A model generated the notes under the pieces. The model saw only the letters and a program-made list of their open reading frames with translations, was not told the DNA's origin and did no database searches. This document shows, piece by piece, positions 11,801 to 25,800 of a stretch of DNA of 64,000 nt. Location: NCBI GenBank assembly GCA_020055645.1, contig CM034546.1, positions 114,254,375-114,318,374 on the forward strand, written 5' to 3'. The first letter of the stretch is position 1; every line of letters begins with the position of its first letter. This stretch comes from Tomocerus qinae. Its lineage: Eukaryota; Arthropoda; Collembola; Entomobryomorpha; Tomoceridae. The position numbers were made by a program, and so were the translations under genes.

Positions 11801-14800
11801 ACAAATAAACACGAACGAATATAACACATACCTGTCGAGTTTCCAGTCACCTCAAGGACAAAGTGCTACGAAAAAGCAAACCCAAATTCTTATCAGTGCT
11901 ATTTTAATAGTCTTCATGTAGCTCGTAAACAATAGATTAGTAGTTAGCTAGCAAATATCTGCAACTAGTTTTCTTTGTGCAACTATATATCCCTAGCTAA
12001 AGACAGTTTATAGATACCATGAAAAACAAATTTTATTTCATTTGGAATTAGTCTGCTGCACATGTCTGGTAATATTTTCCATTTTCTCTATTTTCACTCT
12101 ACTTTCTCTTCATTTTCAAATGTATTATGTGCAAATCTACAAAGACATACCCTTCTCCTTACTTCCATGTGGAACTACTAAAGTGTTTTAGGAAAATAAT
12201 ACAAGATTAAAGTGAATGAGAATTTATTTATTATAGAAGTTGCAGATGTAGTTAGACTAGACACATTAATAGTAGTATTAATGATAATAGAACTTGTCAA
12301 CAAAGCAGTAAGCAGCCACATGAATATTATTTAAATCAACATCCTCTCCAGAAGGTTTCCAGTTAAACTATAGTTTTCAACATTTTACTCCCCTTCTGTC
12401 ATTCTCTCTGACTTGATTCACATCTTAGTGGTACACTTTTCAGCACAATCCGATCATCAACAACAAAAAATAATATCATCGTGCCAAAATTTATCCAGAT
12501 GAAAAGCGAAAGCCCACAACAATCTGCCCACAAAAGCATACTCCGTGTCACTATGTTCTACTACATAAAGTATTTCATCATTGATATATGGTAGTTGATT
12601 TCCAGCCAACTTTCTCCAGAAAAAACATACCCACTGATGCACCACCACCCATGACGCGCACATTCAATTGAAGAAATATTACTGCCACAGAAAGAAAATA
12701 TCTAAATCTATTCCAAGGTGAGTCACCATTATTTTGCTTCCGGTCTCCAAGAAAAGTCTAAATTAAGCCAAAGCATCTTTCTTTCAATTCCATGATAAAT
12801 AGTTTTACTAAGGTAAATGTTACTACTACTTGTCAACACGAAATTATTAGCAAACTGAAATTAATCTCTGCATGCTACATTCTACAAAACTATAGATATT
12901 GCTTATATGTCAACAATTTTAAATGAATCTGACATAAGATTATGTCCCAGATATCTTAGTAGGTACAGAAAATAATTAAATGCGTCAATGAACCTTTAAA
13001 TATCAGCTGCTAGCTGAAATTGAAAATTAAGTATTTACTAATGAGAAAACTGGGCCAATGACATTAATTAAGCACATGCAATGATGCAAGTGCTGATGCG
13101 AATTTTAAATGATTGTTTCCGCAACATTTTACATAACATTACAGAAGTACGAGAAGACAATACTCATTTTTACCTAATAATAAGTATAGTTAGTATATTT
13201 ACCACTAGCCTAATGACCTAAAAACTAAACTTGTGCTTATTCCTTGAGTATTATTATAGTAATAGAGTTATAGACTTTTTGTGCTGGTCGTTTCTTTTGA
13301 TTATGGTTTTTAACCTTTCGATATAGTGGAGGATTTTTTTGTTCCTGATGAATGATGACATGGCATTTTTGATAGTATAAAGAGTATAATGATAGAATGT
13401 TGAATTTGAGTAGCGCAAATTGGGATAATGGTGACCTTTGAAGTATGGGCATGAAGTATATTGATTATTGAAAGCTGCTGTCATTTACTTGTCATGCCAT
13501 TCTAGTAGTCAATTATTGCAACATTATAAAAGTCACTCTTTCCTGCAACGTAATTTAGCAGTTTTTAGCTAAGCGGAAGTGTTACAGAAGAGAAATAAGG
13601 GAGATTAAATGGAGAGATAAATTACGTCCCTGTTTAATATTATGCTTAAGTATAGCACGAGTAGGTATATTGGCTTTGGTGGTGGACTGTGGAGTAGGAT
13701 AAGTTATTGTGACGGTTTTATTGAACCATAATATTGTAAACATATGCAAAATACTACTTACTAAATTGTGGTAGTCATTACACGTTTTGATACCATTTTG
13801 TACAGCCCTCGTATATTTTACGGAGACTGCTGCTCGGATCTTAATAATAAAAGCAGCTTATCATCATAAGCTGAGTGAAGGTTGTAATAAAAAAGGAGTA
13901 TAAAATTGGGTTATAGTGGTATCGAGCGGTCTCCATTAGAGCAAATGAGTCACATTATGAAGAAAAGCTAAAACGTTCTCCAGGATCATCATCCATCAGT
14001 CGACGTTCACTGAATATGTTCATAAAACTAATTCCATGGTCAATAAAAATTCATAAATGGTCCTTTTAGTTCTGAAGACATAATTGTATTACAAAATAAA
14101 TTGTCTACTTTTCCAGCAGTAAGAGTTTAGCATTGGATTTACAAATAAAATTAAAGGAATCTAAGAACTACAAACGAGAATATAATTAGGTTTAGGAAAA
14201 AAGACAAAGTAGTATACAAAGAAGAAAATTGGATGAAAGAAAAGACGTTCTTTTCATGAATAAATCCGGTTGAGAGTCATAAATCCATTTGCCAATTACT
14301 TTGGCATCGACATCATCCGTTTGCGTTGAGAGAAATTAGAAAATAAATTCACTCGGCATGATGATGATCATCCTTGTTCTTGGTTCACATCTGGTTATTC
14401 CATCTCTCGCATTTAATGTTCTGGGTTATTGCACAGCTCTCGTTTACTGTATATAGCCACTCCATTTATTGCCATTAGACTCAATGCACTATTCAAATGA
14501 ACATCAAGATATTTCAGTTTGGAATCCCACCGGAAAATCAGACAAATGGGACGCCTGAATATCCAGATAAGATACACATATCTACCGTATGATTAGAAAT
14601 AAAGCCCTAAAGTAATCTCTATTGTACTCAAATTGAGCACGCTGCTCTGCTGGCTCAACAAAGAGAAAATACAGATCGACAAGTCAGACAACACGCCATA
14701 ACTGTTTTTCTGACTTTACATTAGGCTATGTTAATTCTTCTGGCATTTCTGCATGAACAGAACCATTCAACTGACTAAGGTACACACAGAAGCCTATAAA

Positions 14801-17800
14801 GAGTCGGACACTTTATGGTTTTCGTCGATGTGGATTTAAGCTTTTTCCGTTTATTTGTAGAACATCTTCATATCATGTCGCGTCAAGTTTTGTCAGTGCA
14901 CTCAGGCGAGGCAGCTCAACTTTTGTCTTTCACTAACGTTTACTAAACATTAGCAATTCTTAGTTCTGGTAAGTATACACTAAATAAATACTGAATTCTA
15001 TAGCATCTTTTCAGTATTCCTTACACTATCTCCGTTATTCAGCTTTAAACAACCGAATCATTCTCTTTTCAAACTATTCTCTGAATAATACCAAAACATG
15101 TCGGTCTGGAACAATCCCACTCCGACCAGCAGAACCGGAATTCCTTTTCCATTAACTTTCCGTTAGGTATCCTCTCAAGTTTCCTATCATTCCCTTTCAC
15201 CAATTCTAAAACATTGGACATTGGACTCTTTAAAGACGTAGTTTATGAAAAGTCAATAAAACTTTCTCCACAATTCTACTCTTCAACTTATTTCTACTCC
15301 TTATCCCGCTTTTCTCAGCGTTTTAAATAAATAAAGACAAACTTAACTAATTGAGAAAATCTGCAAGAATCTCACAAATTAAGTTACCACAATTGCTACT
15401 GGTATCTAGTATCTACAAAACTTTAGCTAAATACTATAGTCGAGACCTAAAATAAATTCTCAATTCAATCAATTGACAACATTGTGTTTTCCAGTCTTAT
15501 CCGTATGATAAAACCGTAAGAAAAGGTTATTCTATTTAGGCATGTTATTTTTATGTCCAGCTTATACGGCTTTCTCTTAAGTCCGTAGTCAATGGCTTTG
15601 ATCTATAATTCATGATGACTTTATAACATTTCCAAATTTTAAAGCCTTGTCTTAAAGCTTTAAAAGTCTCAAGAAATTAAGACAGTTAAAAATTCAATCG
15701 TCCTTAAAAATTCCACCTATAAACTTCGTGCTCTCCAATATTTGGGCTTTTCAACCTGAAATTATTCATAAATTAATTTACATTTACGGTATCTTTAATT
15801 CTCACTGACACTGTAGTAGTGGTTAAAAAGGTACGTATGCCAAAAAGGTATATGAGACTGCTGGGTTAACCACGTTTTGGTGTGAAAGCATAGATTTGTT
15901 TGTGTAGGATATCTACGTAGCTAAACCACAGTTTTTTGTGAGTACAAAAGGTTTACAGGTGGCAGAATTGTTACGAGGCTGATTTTAGCAATAAATACAA
16001 GAGTGCATGTTCATTGTAAGAATTCCAGTCCACTGGAACTGAGTTCAATTCCAGTGAGAAGGAAAAGTACCTAACGTTTGATTGTACTGGTTTAAAAATC
16101 AAGGAGTGCTCTAGAATTCCATGCACGAGAGCATTTTATGGTGAACGTGACAAATGGTAAACATTTTTCTGCTTCTTCGTGCACGTAGAGACAACGGGAA
16201 AGGAGTTCATGTGGGATAGTGGTCAGCTAAATAACTTACAGATATTTGCGGATGGGCATGGCTATAGAGAGATTAGGAATTCAGAGGGTGAAAGTTTGAA
16301 AGGTGAAGGAGGAGAAATAATTCATCGTGTTAGTACGTAAACTTGGAAGACTGCTGGAAGAGTAATTACCAAATGAGGAGGTTAGAGTGGTTTACTTGAA
16401 AGAATACTTGTGGGTAATTCATTTAAAGCGTTGGTGTAGAACGTTCGTTATTTATGAAGTGCCTTCCATTAAGCCACGAGTGTATTACTGCTACTATAAT
16501 AGGAAAAAAAAACTTAAATTCTTCGGAGTTTTGTCTGGAAAAGGAGATTCTAGTGAAAGCAAGAGAAAATAAAAAACTGAATATGTAGGTTAAATGAAAA
16601 TTGCTACTTTTCCATTCCTGACGACTCCTGAATCGAAATAGTAGGTCAATTGTAATGGATTTTAACAGGTTTAATGTTACCTTTTAGTTAACTACACGAA
16701 ACGCCTGAGTGTGTATGGTAATTTCGTACTTACACACAATGCCATGCACTTGACGTGTCGAGTATAAGTGTTTTAGTGGGTTCTATGTCGAAAGACTAGT
16801 TAAAAGTAATGCCCATTTCCGTTTTTCCAGCTTACTACATTTACAAATGGTCGTGCACGACATATCCTTGTCATACGTGAATAGAATGCTAATATTTACG
16901 CAGTATTAGGTGTTTGGAATATATATCGTCTTGCAATTAGCTATAAGTGTTATTTCTTGTTTAGACTTTAGCTTTTCAGAAGTAGAGTCTAGCAACCCAA
17001 ACCATACACTTGATAGGACACCTTTCATGGCTCCACGTACAAAACCCGTGAAACAAGAGATGCATTTAAAGTGCAGCACAGAAAGCTTTCCTGATTTTTT
17101 TTACCACTAAGCATACACGTTTAAAAATCCAATAGCTCTAAGCAAACACAATCCAATTACTTACTCCAGTTACTCAAGTACTTAAGACTTGCGCTGCGGA
17201 ATAAAAAAATAACTTTGGATGCCGTACCTAACAAAGACAACCAATAAGCTTAATTCATTTTGCTTTTCTAGATTTATATTCATATGATGCAACTACATAC
17301 TTCTTGTTCAAACATAATTATCTGTAAATCAGTAAGTTAATAAGCTTTCACTTCAGAAGTTATGCATTAGCGAAACATGCACTTTGACTCAATGTTTGAT
17401 GTTTTATAAAATTAAGGGAAGGGTAAATATTTGAAGTTCAAAGCTTTTTTGTGCCTACATTATTAGATTTGTATTCGTTACAGATTGAATTGAGTATATG
17501 CGCAGGAAGGAAAAGAAGAAAATCATTTTGAAGGAAAAAAAAGTAGCTAGCAATCATTGATTTGGGCGTGATACATTTGTTGTTATTTAGGGTGTTCCAT
17601 TTTTGTCATTATCTATATGGGTAAAGTTGGTAAGTCAGTCAGAGGTCTATGTTACTATTGTGATGATGAGTTGAGGTGACGCAGCAGAAAAAGATGCACA
17701 TGGCATGATGATAGGTACAGACAGATAGCAGCTCCACTTTTTTTCCTATTGAGTTTGAGTAGAATTTGCGTAGTGTTTTGGTTTGACGTGAGTCAGAGTC

Positions 17801-18699
17801 TATTCTACTGGTGTCCTATTCGTGAGAGAAGAGCGTAGTTGTGAGATAGATTCGAATGTGTTTGTGAGAAGGTGAAAGAACCCTCCAGGATGGTCTTAAA
17901 CCGTTGAAAGGCGCAAATGTAAACGAGTGGGTATTGATTGTTCGTCCGACCGACTTTCCGTTCTCGTGTGTTGTCGACGAGTCGAAAAGTCTTATGATCC
18001 CTTTGGCTCGAGTCGTTCTAGTCTTTAGTGTACTGCGTACTTTGCCAGATTTCAATCCAAAAACAGTCGTCCATCTTGCCCCTCTTTTGCTGCAGTACAC
18101 CTGCAGAGATCTGACCAACAGCACCTCGCTCACTCACACTACATTCAAATCTTTTCACCACGTCCAGAGCGAGAGCATTTCTTCAACTTCAGTTTAGGAG
18201 TAGAACAGGAGGAAAGCAAACGTAGCGGAACCGTAGCTAAAAACTAACTTTGTTATTCCTATACTAGTGTCCGTAGTTCATTTTTCATGTGAAAGTCAAA
18301 ATGTCATGAAAGGTTGAGAAAGTCATTCCTTAGGTAAATAAATAATTCGCTGGACGAAAATGTTACTGGATTACAAAAGTAGAAGTTAGTATAGTTCTTT
18401 CGGCATTACCTAACTCAACACTATACCGCTTTACTAAAACTACGTTGTAACTTGAGAAAGTCACATTTATACGTTTTCTCTAATTGTTGCTCACGGAAAA
18501 GAAACCAATTGACTAGGAAAGTGTTTGTTAATGCATAGAGAGAAAGTGGAAGTGAAAGCAAAAATGATGGAGCAAGTTGTCTTATAAGTGATCTAATTTA
18601 ATACTCAGTAATCGTGTGCGGTTCATGGACGTTAATTGGATTGGAGATACCTGTAGATAGGTATTCTTAGAGTAGTGTAGTTTAGTCACTGTATATCAG
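8892..18699. other. Long gene-free stretch (intergenic or 5' intron)
   Basis: Nearly 10 kb of AT-rich sequence with only short, composition-typical ORFs and no conserved protein. The longest, a 145-codon minus-strand frame at 10487-10924, has no recognisable domain. A TATA box with a downstream donor lies at about 11537-11602. A relatively GC-rich patch at about 17800-18230 could be an upstream untranslated exon or promoter of the membrane-protein gene that starts at 18721. Both are suggestions only. Confidence 0.5.
11448..11601 (+). promoter_or_regulatory. Candidate TATA promoter with CRE-like site and short 5' exon
   Basis: TATAAATA sits at 11537-11544. About 35 bp downstream there is a TTCACA initiator-like motif, and at 11601/11602 a splice donor TTAG/GTAAAT. 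A CRE-like TGACGTGA lies at 11448-11455, about 90 bp upstream of the TATA box. The arrangement would give a very short untranslated first exon. The nearest downstream plus-strand coding exon is at 18721, so it could serve that gene through a 7-kb intron. This is inference from motifs only. Confidence 0.3.
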
Positions 18700-18720
18700 T
18701 AGTCCCATTAAAAAATCAAC

Positions 18721-19809
18721 ATGCACGGAATAGGCGCTCAGTCTGCTATGGCCATTAAGCGCCAAAGAAAACGCCGAGAAGAACAACGGCGTGCTAGGGA
18801 CAGAAGATTTTCCTCAGACCATTTAAGTCCCCGCCTTTCCCTTACTGGCTCCGAAGCTGGATATGGCCAAGCTAAACCTGCGTTGGCCAATAAGGTGAGT
18901 CTAATCCATTCGTCAATTACCTACTTAATTAAATCAGGGAGTCCTGAGAGTTACATTAATTATTTGCGAACCAATCTTTCTAATTTTCTTTCGTATTGAC
19001 GACTTTCGTAATGGAATACTGCGGGCAATTTTCTAGAATTAGTTTTTAAAAAAGCATGAAAATACATTCCTTTTTCTCGTGAATACTTTTAAAGATGTAA
19101 CTCTTATAGACATTATCCCTGGGTAAAGTTAACATTTATTTAAAGAATACCTTGGGTAGGAAATGTATTTGTACTAAAATGCTATAACTGTAATTGTTTG
19201 CAGGTAATGGGAACAATCACAATGTTCCATGTGGGAACAATTTTCTTGGTAATTGGTCTCTTCCTCCTCACCGGTGCACTTGTGCCGAATGAAACGAAAA
19301 AGGAAATAGGAGATCTGATAGGCACAGGGGTAGTCTGCATAATCATCGGAGTCTTCTTGATAATCCTGAACAGAATCTACGGACAAAAGGAAGAAGATGA
19401 GCTAACAACATACGTAGAGTCGAGACTCGCTCGCACAAAATCCGGGCAACGTTTATATCATGACTCTGAGTCTGTTCCAGAGAAATTAGGCACGCCGCAC
19501 AAGACAAACTCAGTTCCGAAGGATCCTTCAGTAAAAAAGAAACGGGCAAGCAAAAAGACACACGATCACATTGAAACAATTAACGAAATGAAAGTAAACG
19601 TGAATGTGAACGGGGGGACTATTAATCAAGGAGCAGCAGTGGATGACATTTCACCATCGGCCATCGCACTGGAGAGGATTGCGGAGGAAGTAGGGCCGGA
19701 CTACGACCGTGATCGAATGTTTCGCTACGAAGATCAGAAAATGAACGATTTGTACCGTGTCTACGACCGAGACTACGTTCGAGGGGGAGGGGGTCACGGG
19801 GTCGTTTAA
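18721..19809 (+). CDS. Two-pass membrane protein A (259 aa), function unknown
   Basis: Two exons, 18721-18894 and 19204-19809, join in phase 0 across a 309-nt intron with donor AAG/GTGAGT and acceptor TTGTTTGCAG. The protein begins with a basic stretch (KRQRKRREEQRR, residues 13-24), presumably cytosolic. Two hydrophobic helices follow at about 63-85 and 96-113, separated by a short polar loop (PNETKKEIGD). The C-terminal tail of about 145 residues is charged, lysine-rich in the middle, and ends in an Arg/Asp/Tyr-rich segment and GGGGHGVV. There is no signal peptide. The start is the first ATG after a possible acceptor at 18699, so an upstream untranslated exon is likely. Retaining the intron would give a short alternative C-terminus ending near 18999. 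Protein B at 28326 shares the N-terminal A-x-x-A-x-A-x-[KR]-R-x-R-K motif, the two-helix layout and a GTG in helix 2. I do not recognise the family. The exon structure is well supported; any function would be a guess. Confidence 0.8.
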
Positions 19810-19868
19810 TCCGACCACCATTATCAATCTTCATTCCAGTAAACTAAGGCCAAGAGGAGAAACCAAGG

Positions 19869-19874
19869 AATAAA
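19869..19874 (+). terminator. Candidate poly(A) signal of membrane protein A
   Basis: AATAAA lies 60 nt downstream of the stop codon of the membrane-protein A gene. It is the first canonical signal after the coding region. Confidence 0.45.
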
Positions 19875-22800
19875 TTATTTCGCCAGTTTCAATTTAATCA
19901 AATTTGCTCGTGCAGCAGCCAAATCGTTTACACCATTTGTCCAAACCTGTCCGGCTCCTCTTTCTCTCTTCTGCGTCCTATTTTCAAAACGGAAATACAT
20001 ATTCCACAACAAGCTCATACTTTGTACTGAGAAACTCCAAATTAATCTATAATATAAACTATATCTACAACATCTACGTAGATTAGCTTCCCATTAGTGG
20101 CCCCTCTATATCCATTTTCTTTATAATTAATGACAAAAGAATTTTGTGCACAAGTTGTCTATAATTTGGGGTTTTATGGGAAGGGCGATGAAAAGATAAT
20201 TCACAAGTAGGTCGAGTCACTCTCACGGAAGAAACACAAACAAGCCACAGCCCCTTTTATCAAAAGGGTTTGCATGACTTTTTTTAAACAAAGACTATGT
20301 GTTTCTATCCATTGAAACTTGCAAACCCAGTTTTATTAGCAAAACAAACAATTTTAGCCTACAGAAAGAAACGGATGAATTAATATTTATATCGTACGGA
20401 CGTATCACATATATTATATAAATGTACGACGACTTGTTTAACTACTTGTATCTATTTACTGTTTGTCTACATACATAATGTGTAGCGTGCTGTAAGTAAT
20501 TGTATATATTTCAGGTTATTGTATTCAAGGGACCACTTGGGAAAGGGAAAATTTTGTCCAATCCTTGAGCATTTTATTCCGTTTGTTTTCTCCGTGTCTT
20601 CTCTTGTTATTCTCCACTCCTACTCCTGTATGTTTTATGAGTCTGTCACTTCCCAACTACGTTGGGTGAGTCCTAATGTTCCTTTATTGCTGTACAGTAC
20701 ATGTACTTTAGACTTTACATATAGAGTTACATACTATTATTTATTACACTACTCATTACTACTAGATATAGTCAACCCTATTTGTATAAAGGTAATATTT
20801 GGATAGTTAAAATGAGTTTTTCATGCGATTGAACATTGAACAGCCTCCAATTCCAAGCCATTCCATTCTAAGAAAAATAGCGACTCTACACAAATTCTGT
20901 AATAATGTCAAGTCAAGTCAACCAAGTCAAAAGTAATTGCTAAAAGGGAAAATACGTGTACTGTAGATCCCAAGTTATGTACATAGACCTGGAAGAAGTA
21001 AGCATGAAACGGAGCAGCGCCGTTGGTTGTGTCATGGAGTGTTTTATTACATTGCTATCAGTTCTATTTACCTGTCCTGCCATGTACGACAATGATATGA
21101 GTCTTTCGTTGTTGTGTTGTGGCTATTGTGTCGAGTGATTGTGGAGTGCACATGTCTCTATGTCTTTCATTTTCCCTACAAACTATATTGAAATACTGAC
21201 AATTATATGTGTATACCGTATATGACTGAACTGGAATTCTGGATAATATTATTGCTACAGAAATAGAGACAGTCTATAATATAAAATAGGGAAAAGAATA
21301 GACAGTGAATAGACATCGCACAAAAAATCTCCTTCTGAATAATAATAATATATTCTCTATTGCCAGTGAACTACCTAAACTAATCCCTGGTAATAAATAA
21401 CAAGTCTATATAGTCTATATAGACCATTGTTACAGATGATGGTACAGATCTCACTGATAACGTCAAGTATTGCAGACTCTGTAGCTTATGTGATGTGCAT
21501 TAGGTTATAGTCTATATAGTATTATGCCAATCTGTAGTACAATTATAGACAGATCACTAAAAAAATATATCGCTCTATAGACAAATCAGGAACAGGCAGT
21601 ATAAAGTAGATATCAAAAAGGTATATAGGGATTCAGGTATTGCGTTATCGCTAAAAGCTTCACGACTCAAGTTCCGGGCGAAATGTTGCATAACTATGTT
21701 ATTACGGCAGTAAAGTAACCATCCGAAACAGCTAACCTAAATAAAAGAATAGCTTATATTACAGTCAGTTCAATTCTACATCTACTAAAGAGGAAACTCC
21801 TTGGACAGGGAGTTATTTATCTTGCTATCCCTCGAGAACAAAATGAATCACGAGAATACAGTTTCCGTGTTTCTCCGCCGCTCACCTAATATGAATTTCT
21901 CCCTTCTCCCATTACCTTTTCCTTTAAAAACTTTCTCGAGAGCGACTGTGACGGACAAGAGTTGAGTGAATCCACTTCACTATCAATTTGCAGTATGACT
22001 TCTTATTAATTGCAGGTATCTCAAAAAGGTAACAAATTCTCAGACTGTGTGTCATTCCTCTAATACCCAGAAATATATTTAATCTAATTGGAAAGTGCTC
22101 TACGTACAACTAGATAAGGTCCATCTAAAGCTTTTTAACTAATGATGTATCTATTTCTACACCTACTTCATGAACTTTGACCTTTTTCTACAAATCCCCT
22201 TGGGCTTTCTTTCTCGCTCGACTTAAATCTCCTTTTGTTGAGTATTATTTCTACCCATCCACATTCCAACATGTACTATCACCACATTTTACACCTCTTT
22301 TTATTGTATACCACATTCTTTTCTTAAGGAGAGAATTTTATACGCCAATTTATATTGTACATTCCTTTCTGTAGACATTCCTAAATATTTCGCATGCATG
22401 TAAGAAATACACTTGACAGAGTCCATTATGATCTTATCTTATTATTTCCCACAATTGAATTAATATTGCTTCCTTAATCCAGACTGAACGAGAGCAAGTA
22501 TGCATATAAATATGCTACTTACTCGTTATCAGAACCATTATTGAGTTTTCTCCTAGAAGGGCTTCTTTCTTATTTTAGCCCTGGAGAAAGTACATGTCGT
22601 GAGACTATTAGCTTATTTACTTTTCTCATATTAAAAATTTCTATGGTCTGACTCGAAAAAGACAAACGTATCTGACCCGATTTGCTTTGCAATAGAACTT
22701 AAGTGATGGGTGACATTAATATATAATTTTTATTACTATTATCTTATCTTGAGTGTCCTATTACAGTGTACAGCAATTTTATAATACTTATATTTATTCT

Positions 22801-25800
22801 AATGCAAGCACAACAGAAGCACATTACAATTTGCAACGCAAGTTTACTGCACAAACCGGCCTTTTTATATAATTCTATATGTCGTCCTTGTGCTTTAGGA
22901 ATATTATGCCTTTCACTTCCTCTATCCACTATAAGCAAGAAAACTGATTATCTAGTTTTGTATGGACGGATAATTAAAGATAAATAACTGTATATAATAA
23001 TAATATGCTTAAGAGTACCTTTACAATTTAATACGCTTTGAGCCAACTATTCCGTGTATAATGTAATCTTTATAATGTACATTTGCATTACTTAAACATT
23101 ACAAAAACAACAGCAGAGCTAGTACAAGTTTGGCATTGCAGTTTGAATAATAATTACGTGAGCATGGTGTTCAAGTCTATAAGCGAGTTTAAAGGATTTT
23201 CTTTTACGATGGTTGATCCATTCACCATGTCGCTAATTTTTTACGTTTTTATTCAGCACTGAACAATGTGCGACTCAAATCTTTGCTTTACTATACTGTA
23301 CATATTTCGACACTTGTACACTGAATGTTATACTTACACAACTTCCCGTCCCATCAACCTTACACAATTCTTTCAAGAAAATGTCCCCAAAATTCCATTT
23401 CTTTTCAGAAATGATTGCTACATTGATTGTACTCGTTCATCATAAATCATGTCTACGTGCCCTAACACTTTAGACAAACACATAAAATATCAGAATTGAT
23501 TTTCTGTTATTGGAGATATAAAAAATTCAATCACGAGAAATTGCTGCATATAACGAGCAGCAACCTGATGCCCATCCATGAAAAATTAATACCCTAGTTA
23601 TCCCATACTTGTCTTGAGCATTATGGGTTTCGGTGAGTAGCAAATATCTGTAATTGCAGTTTTGTTTACTTGGATGAAAAGGATTTTTAGCTGTTTTTAC
23701 AAGGTACTTGAACACATAAAATTTCCCTAAAGTAATATAAATGGTTACAGTCAGTTAAAACGTCGTCATTAGCCATTACTTAAGTGCATTCGAACTATCA
23801 ACTTTTTAGAGCAGAACTATACTTAAATCCGTAGTACCATATTAGTATCGCTAAAAGACATAAAATAGGTACTTATACTTGCAATTTGCAATATAGCATG
23901 TCTAGAAAAGTTTCCTAAATATTCAAGAGATATTTAAGTGTATGTATTATTCGTTATTGACCCGTACGTACCATATTTTTTAGAGCACTTTGTGACACGG
24001 TACGCTACATTTGTCAATAGCAAAATAGTGTAGTGAGACTATTTAGTACATAATATAGGTAGCGCAGTGTATAAAAAATTGATTAAAAAGGGAATAGGGA
24101 GTAGAGGTAATTTAATGTTTGTAATTTCCAGCGATCCTCTAGTAATTAAAGCTAAGTAATTAAAACTTTAGTGTAAATTGTATCTGAATTAATTTCCAAG
24201 GTTTATGTATTTCGATGAAATCATTGCGGGTGTTATTCAGTGAAGAATAAAATAGGTATTTATTTCAATCAGTATTTGCAATCTCGGAATTGGTAAATAA
24301 ACTTGGAAAATAATTCGGTTCTTTATTTGCTATTGACGCATGAAAAATCCAAATTACTGTCTGTGAGCACTAACTCTGTATTTACTGTATTGTGTTTTTG
24401 TCTCTTAATTGAAAGATAAACAAATGACTCGAATACGAAAAATGACCTTTAATAGCCAAGTTCTCTCTCAGCCTTATAAGTGTAAACGATGATATTATTA
24501 TTGTAAGCAAGTGTCTGTGTATTGATATTGTAACTTTTTAAAATTCTTATTGTTGTCATATAAAACTCTTGCTGTATTACCTTTGTACTTGTTAGCAATG
24601 AGTACTTGTGTACTCTTTAAGTGTAATTAGCACAGGAATTGAGTTATGCCAATTAAATTGTACAATCAAACAAGTTGACTTGATGCACATTTTTTGCTTT
24701 GTAAAATTGCACAATACTAATTGAAGGGCATAATAATGCTTATAAGCAGCACAACAGGCAGGATGGAAGCAAATACTATGCTTAGGAATATTGTGTGAGT
24801 TTGTACAACTCTTTTTCGGTACCTACTGTGTCAAGCCTTAGCCAAAAGGTCAAGGAGGAAAGATTTAAGTGTGTGGTATTCTATATATATGTGTAATACT
24901 GTTTTCTAACATCTTTATTACTTATTGTGTATAAACCTAAAGGATTTTATTGATAAAGTGATTTGGAATAAAGATATATCCGTATATAAATCAAATTCCA
25001 AGTTTCCTTGTGCGAAAAGATTTTCTTCCGAGTGAAGCGTTAGCTTAGTTGAGTAAGCTAGCAGTAAATAGGTAGCAGATGCATATCGTAAAACCGTTTT
25101 GCATTGTCGTAGAAGTTTCGGGGTGGGCTATATAGTCTATAAGAATAAGTATTATTCCAAGCGCGTAAATTCCATACATTTTCCAATGCTAGTCAATCAA
25201 AAACGGATAAAAATTAGTTTAAATTACATGTAAAGCGATTTGTTTTGGTTTTCCTCGAAAAAAATCTAGTTTTGCTTGGATTACAGGGGCTTCAACTCTA
25301 AAAGCCCCAATAGACATACGCCGGGATTTTGAGATTGAATTTATTCTATGTATATGGTTGAGATGAGAGTATCAGATTCAGTCAAGACAGAAGAGTCCTC
25401 ATGTGACGTCATTTATCCGTATTTTTAAGGTAGCGTCATTTCTTCCAGCAGAATTACAATTACACAAGTCTGACTAGTAGATATAAATGGTATGCTAATG
25501 TAATATCGTTACAATGCTAATAGGAGCAAGTTTCAAAGGAATGGGATGTAGTTGGCTCACGTTAGTTCGTGTTCTCTTGGTGTTTAATGGAAATGCATAA
25601 ACTTTTACAAGCTCTCTTAAACATAAATATTTAATCTTACATCGACTCGGCAATTTACTTCTCGTTGGAAGTCTGACAAAAGGAACTAGTTTTAGCTTCC
25701 TAAGTAGAAAGGTCGAAAATCTCTTCATCTTGACTTGCCTCCACATCATTTAGCACACTATGCATTCAGTCTTATTGTTATAGCTTACCATCTAATAAAA

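Noticed and set aside
12457-12663. 68-codon minus-strand ORF with many aromatic residues
   Set aside because: No recognisable motif and no neighbouring exons; too short to support as a gene or transposon relic.
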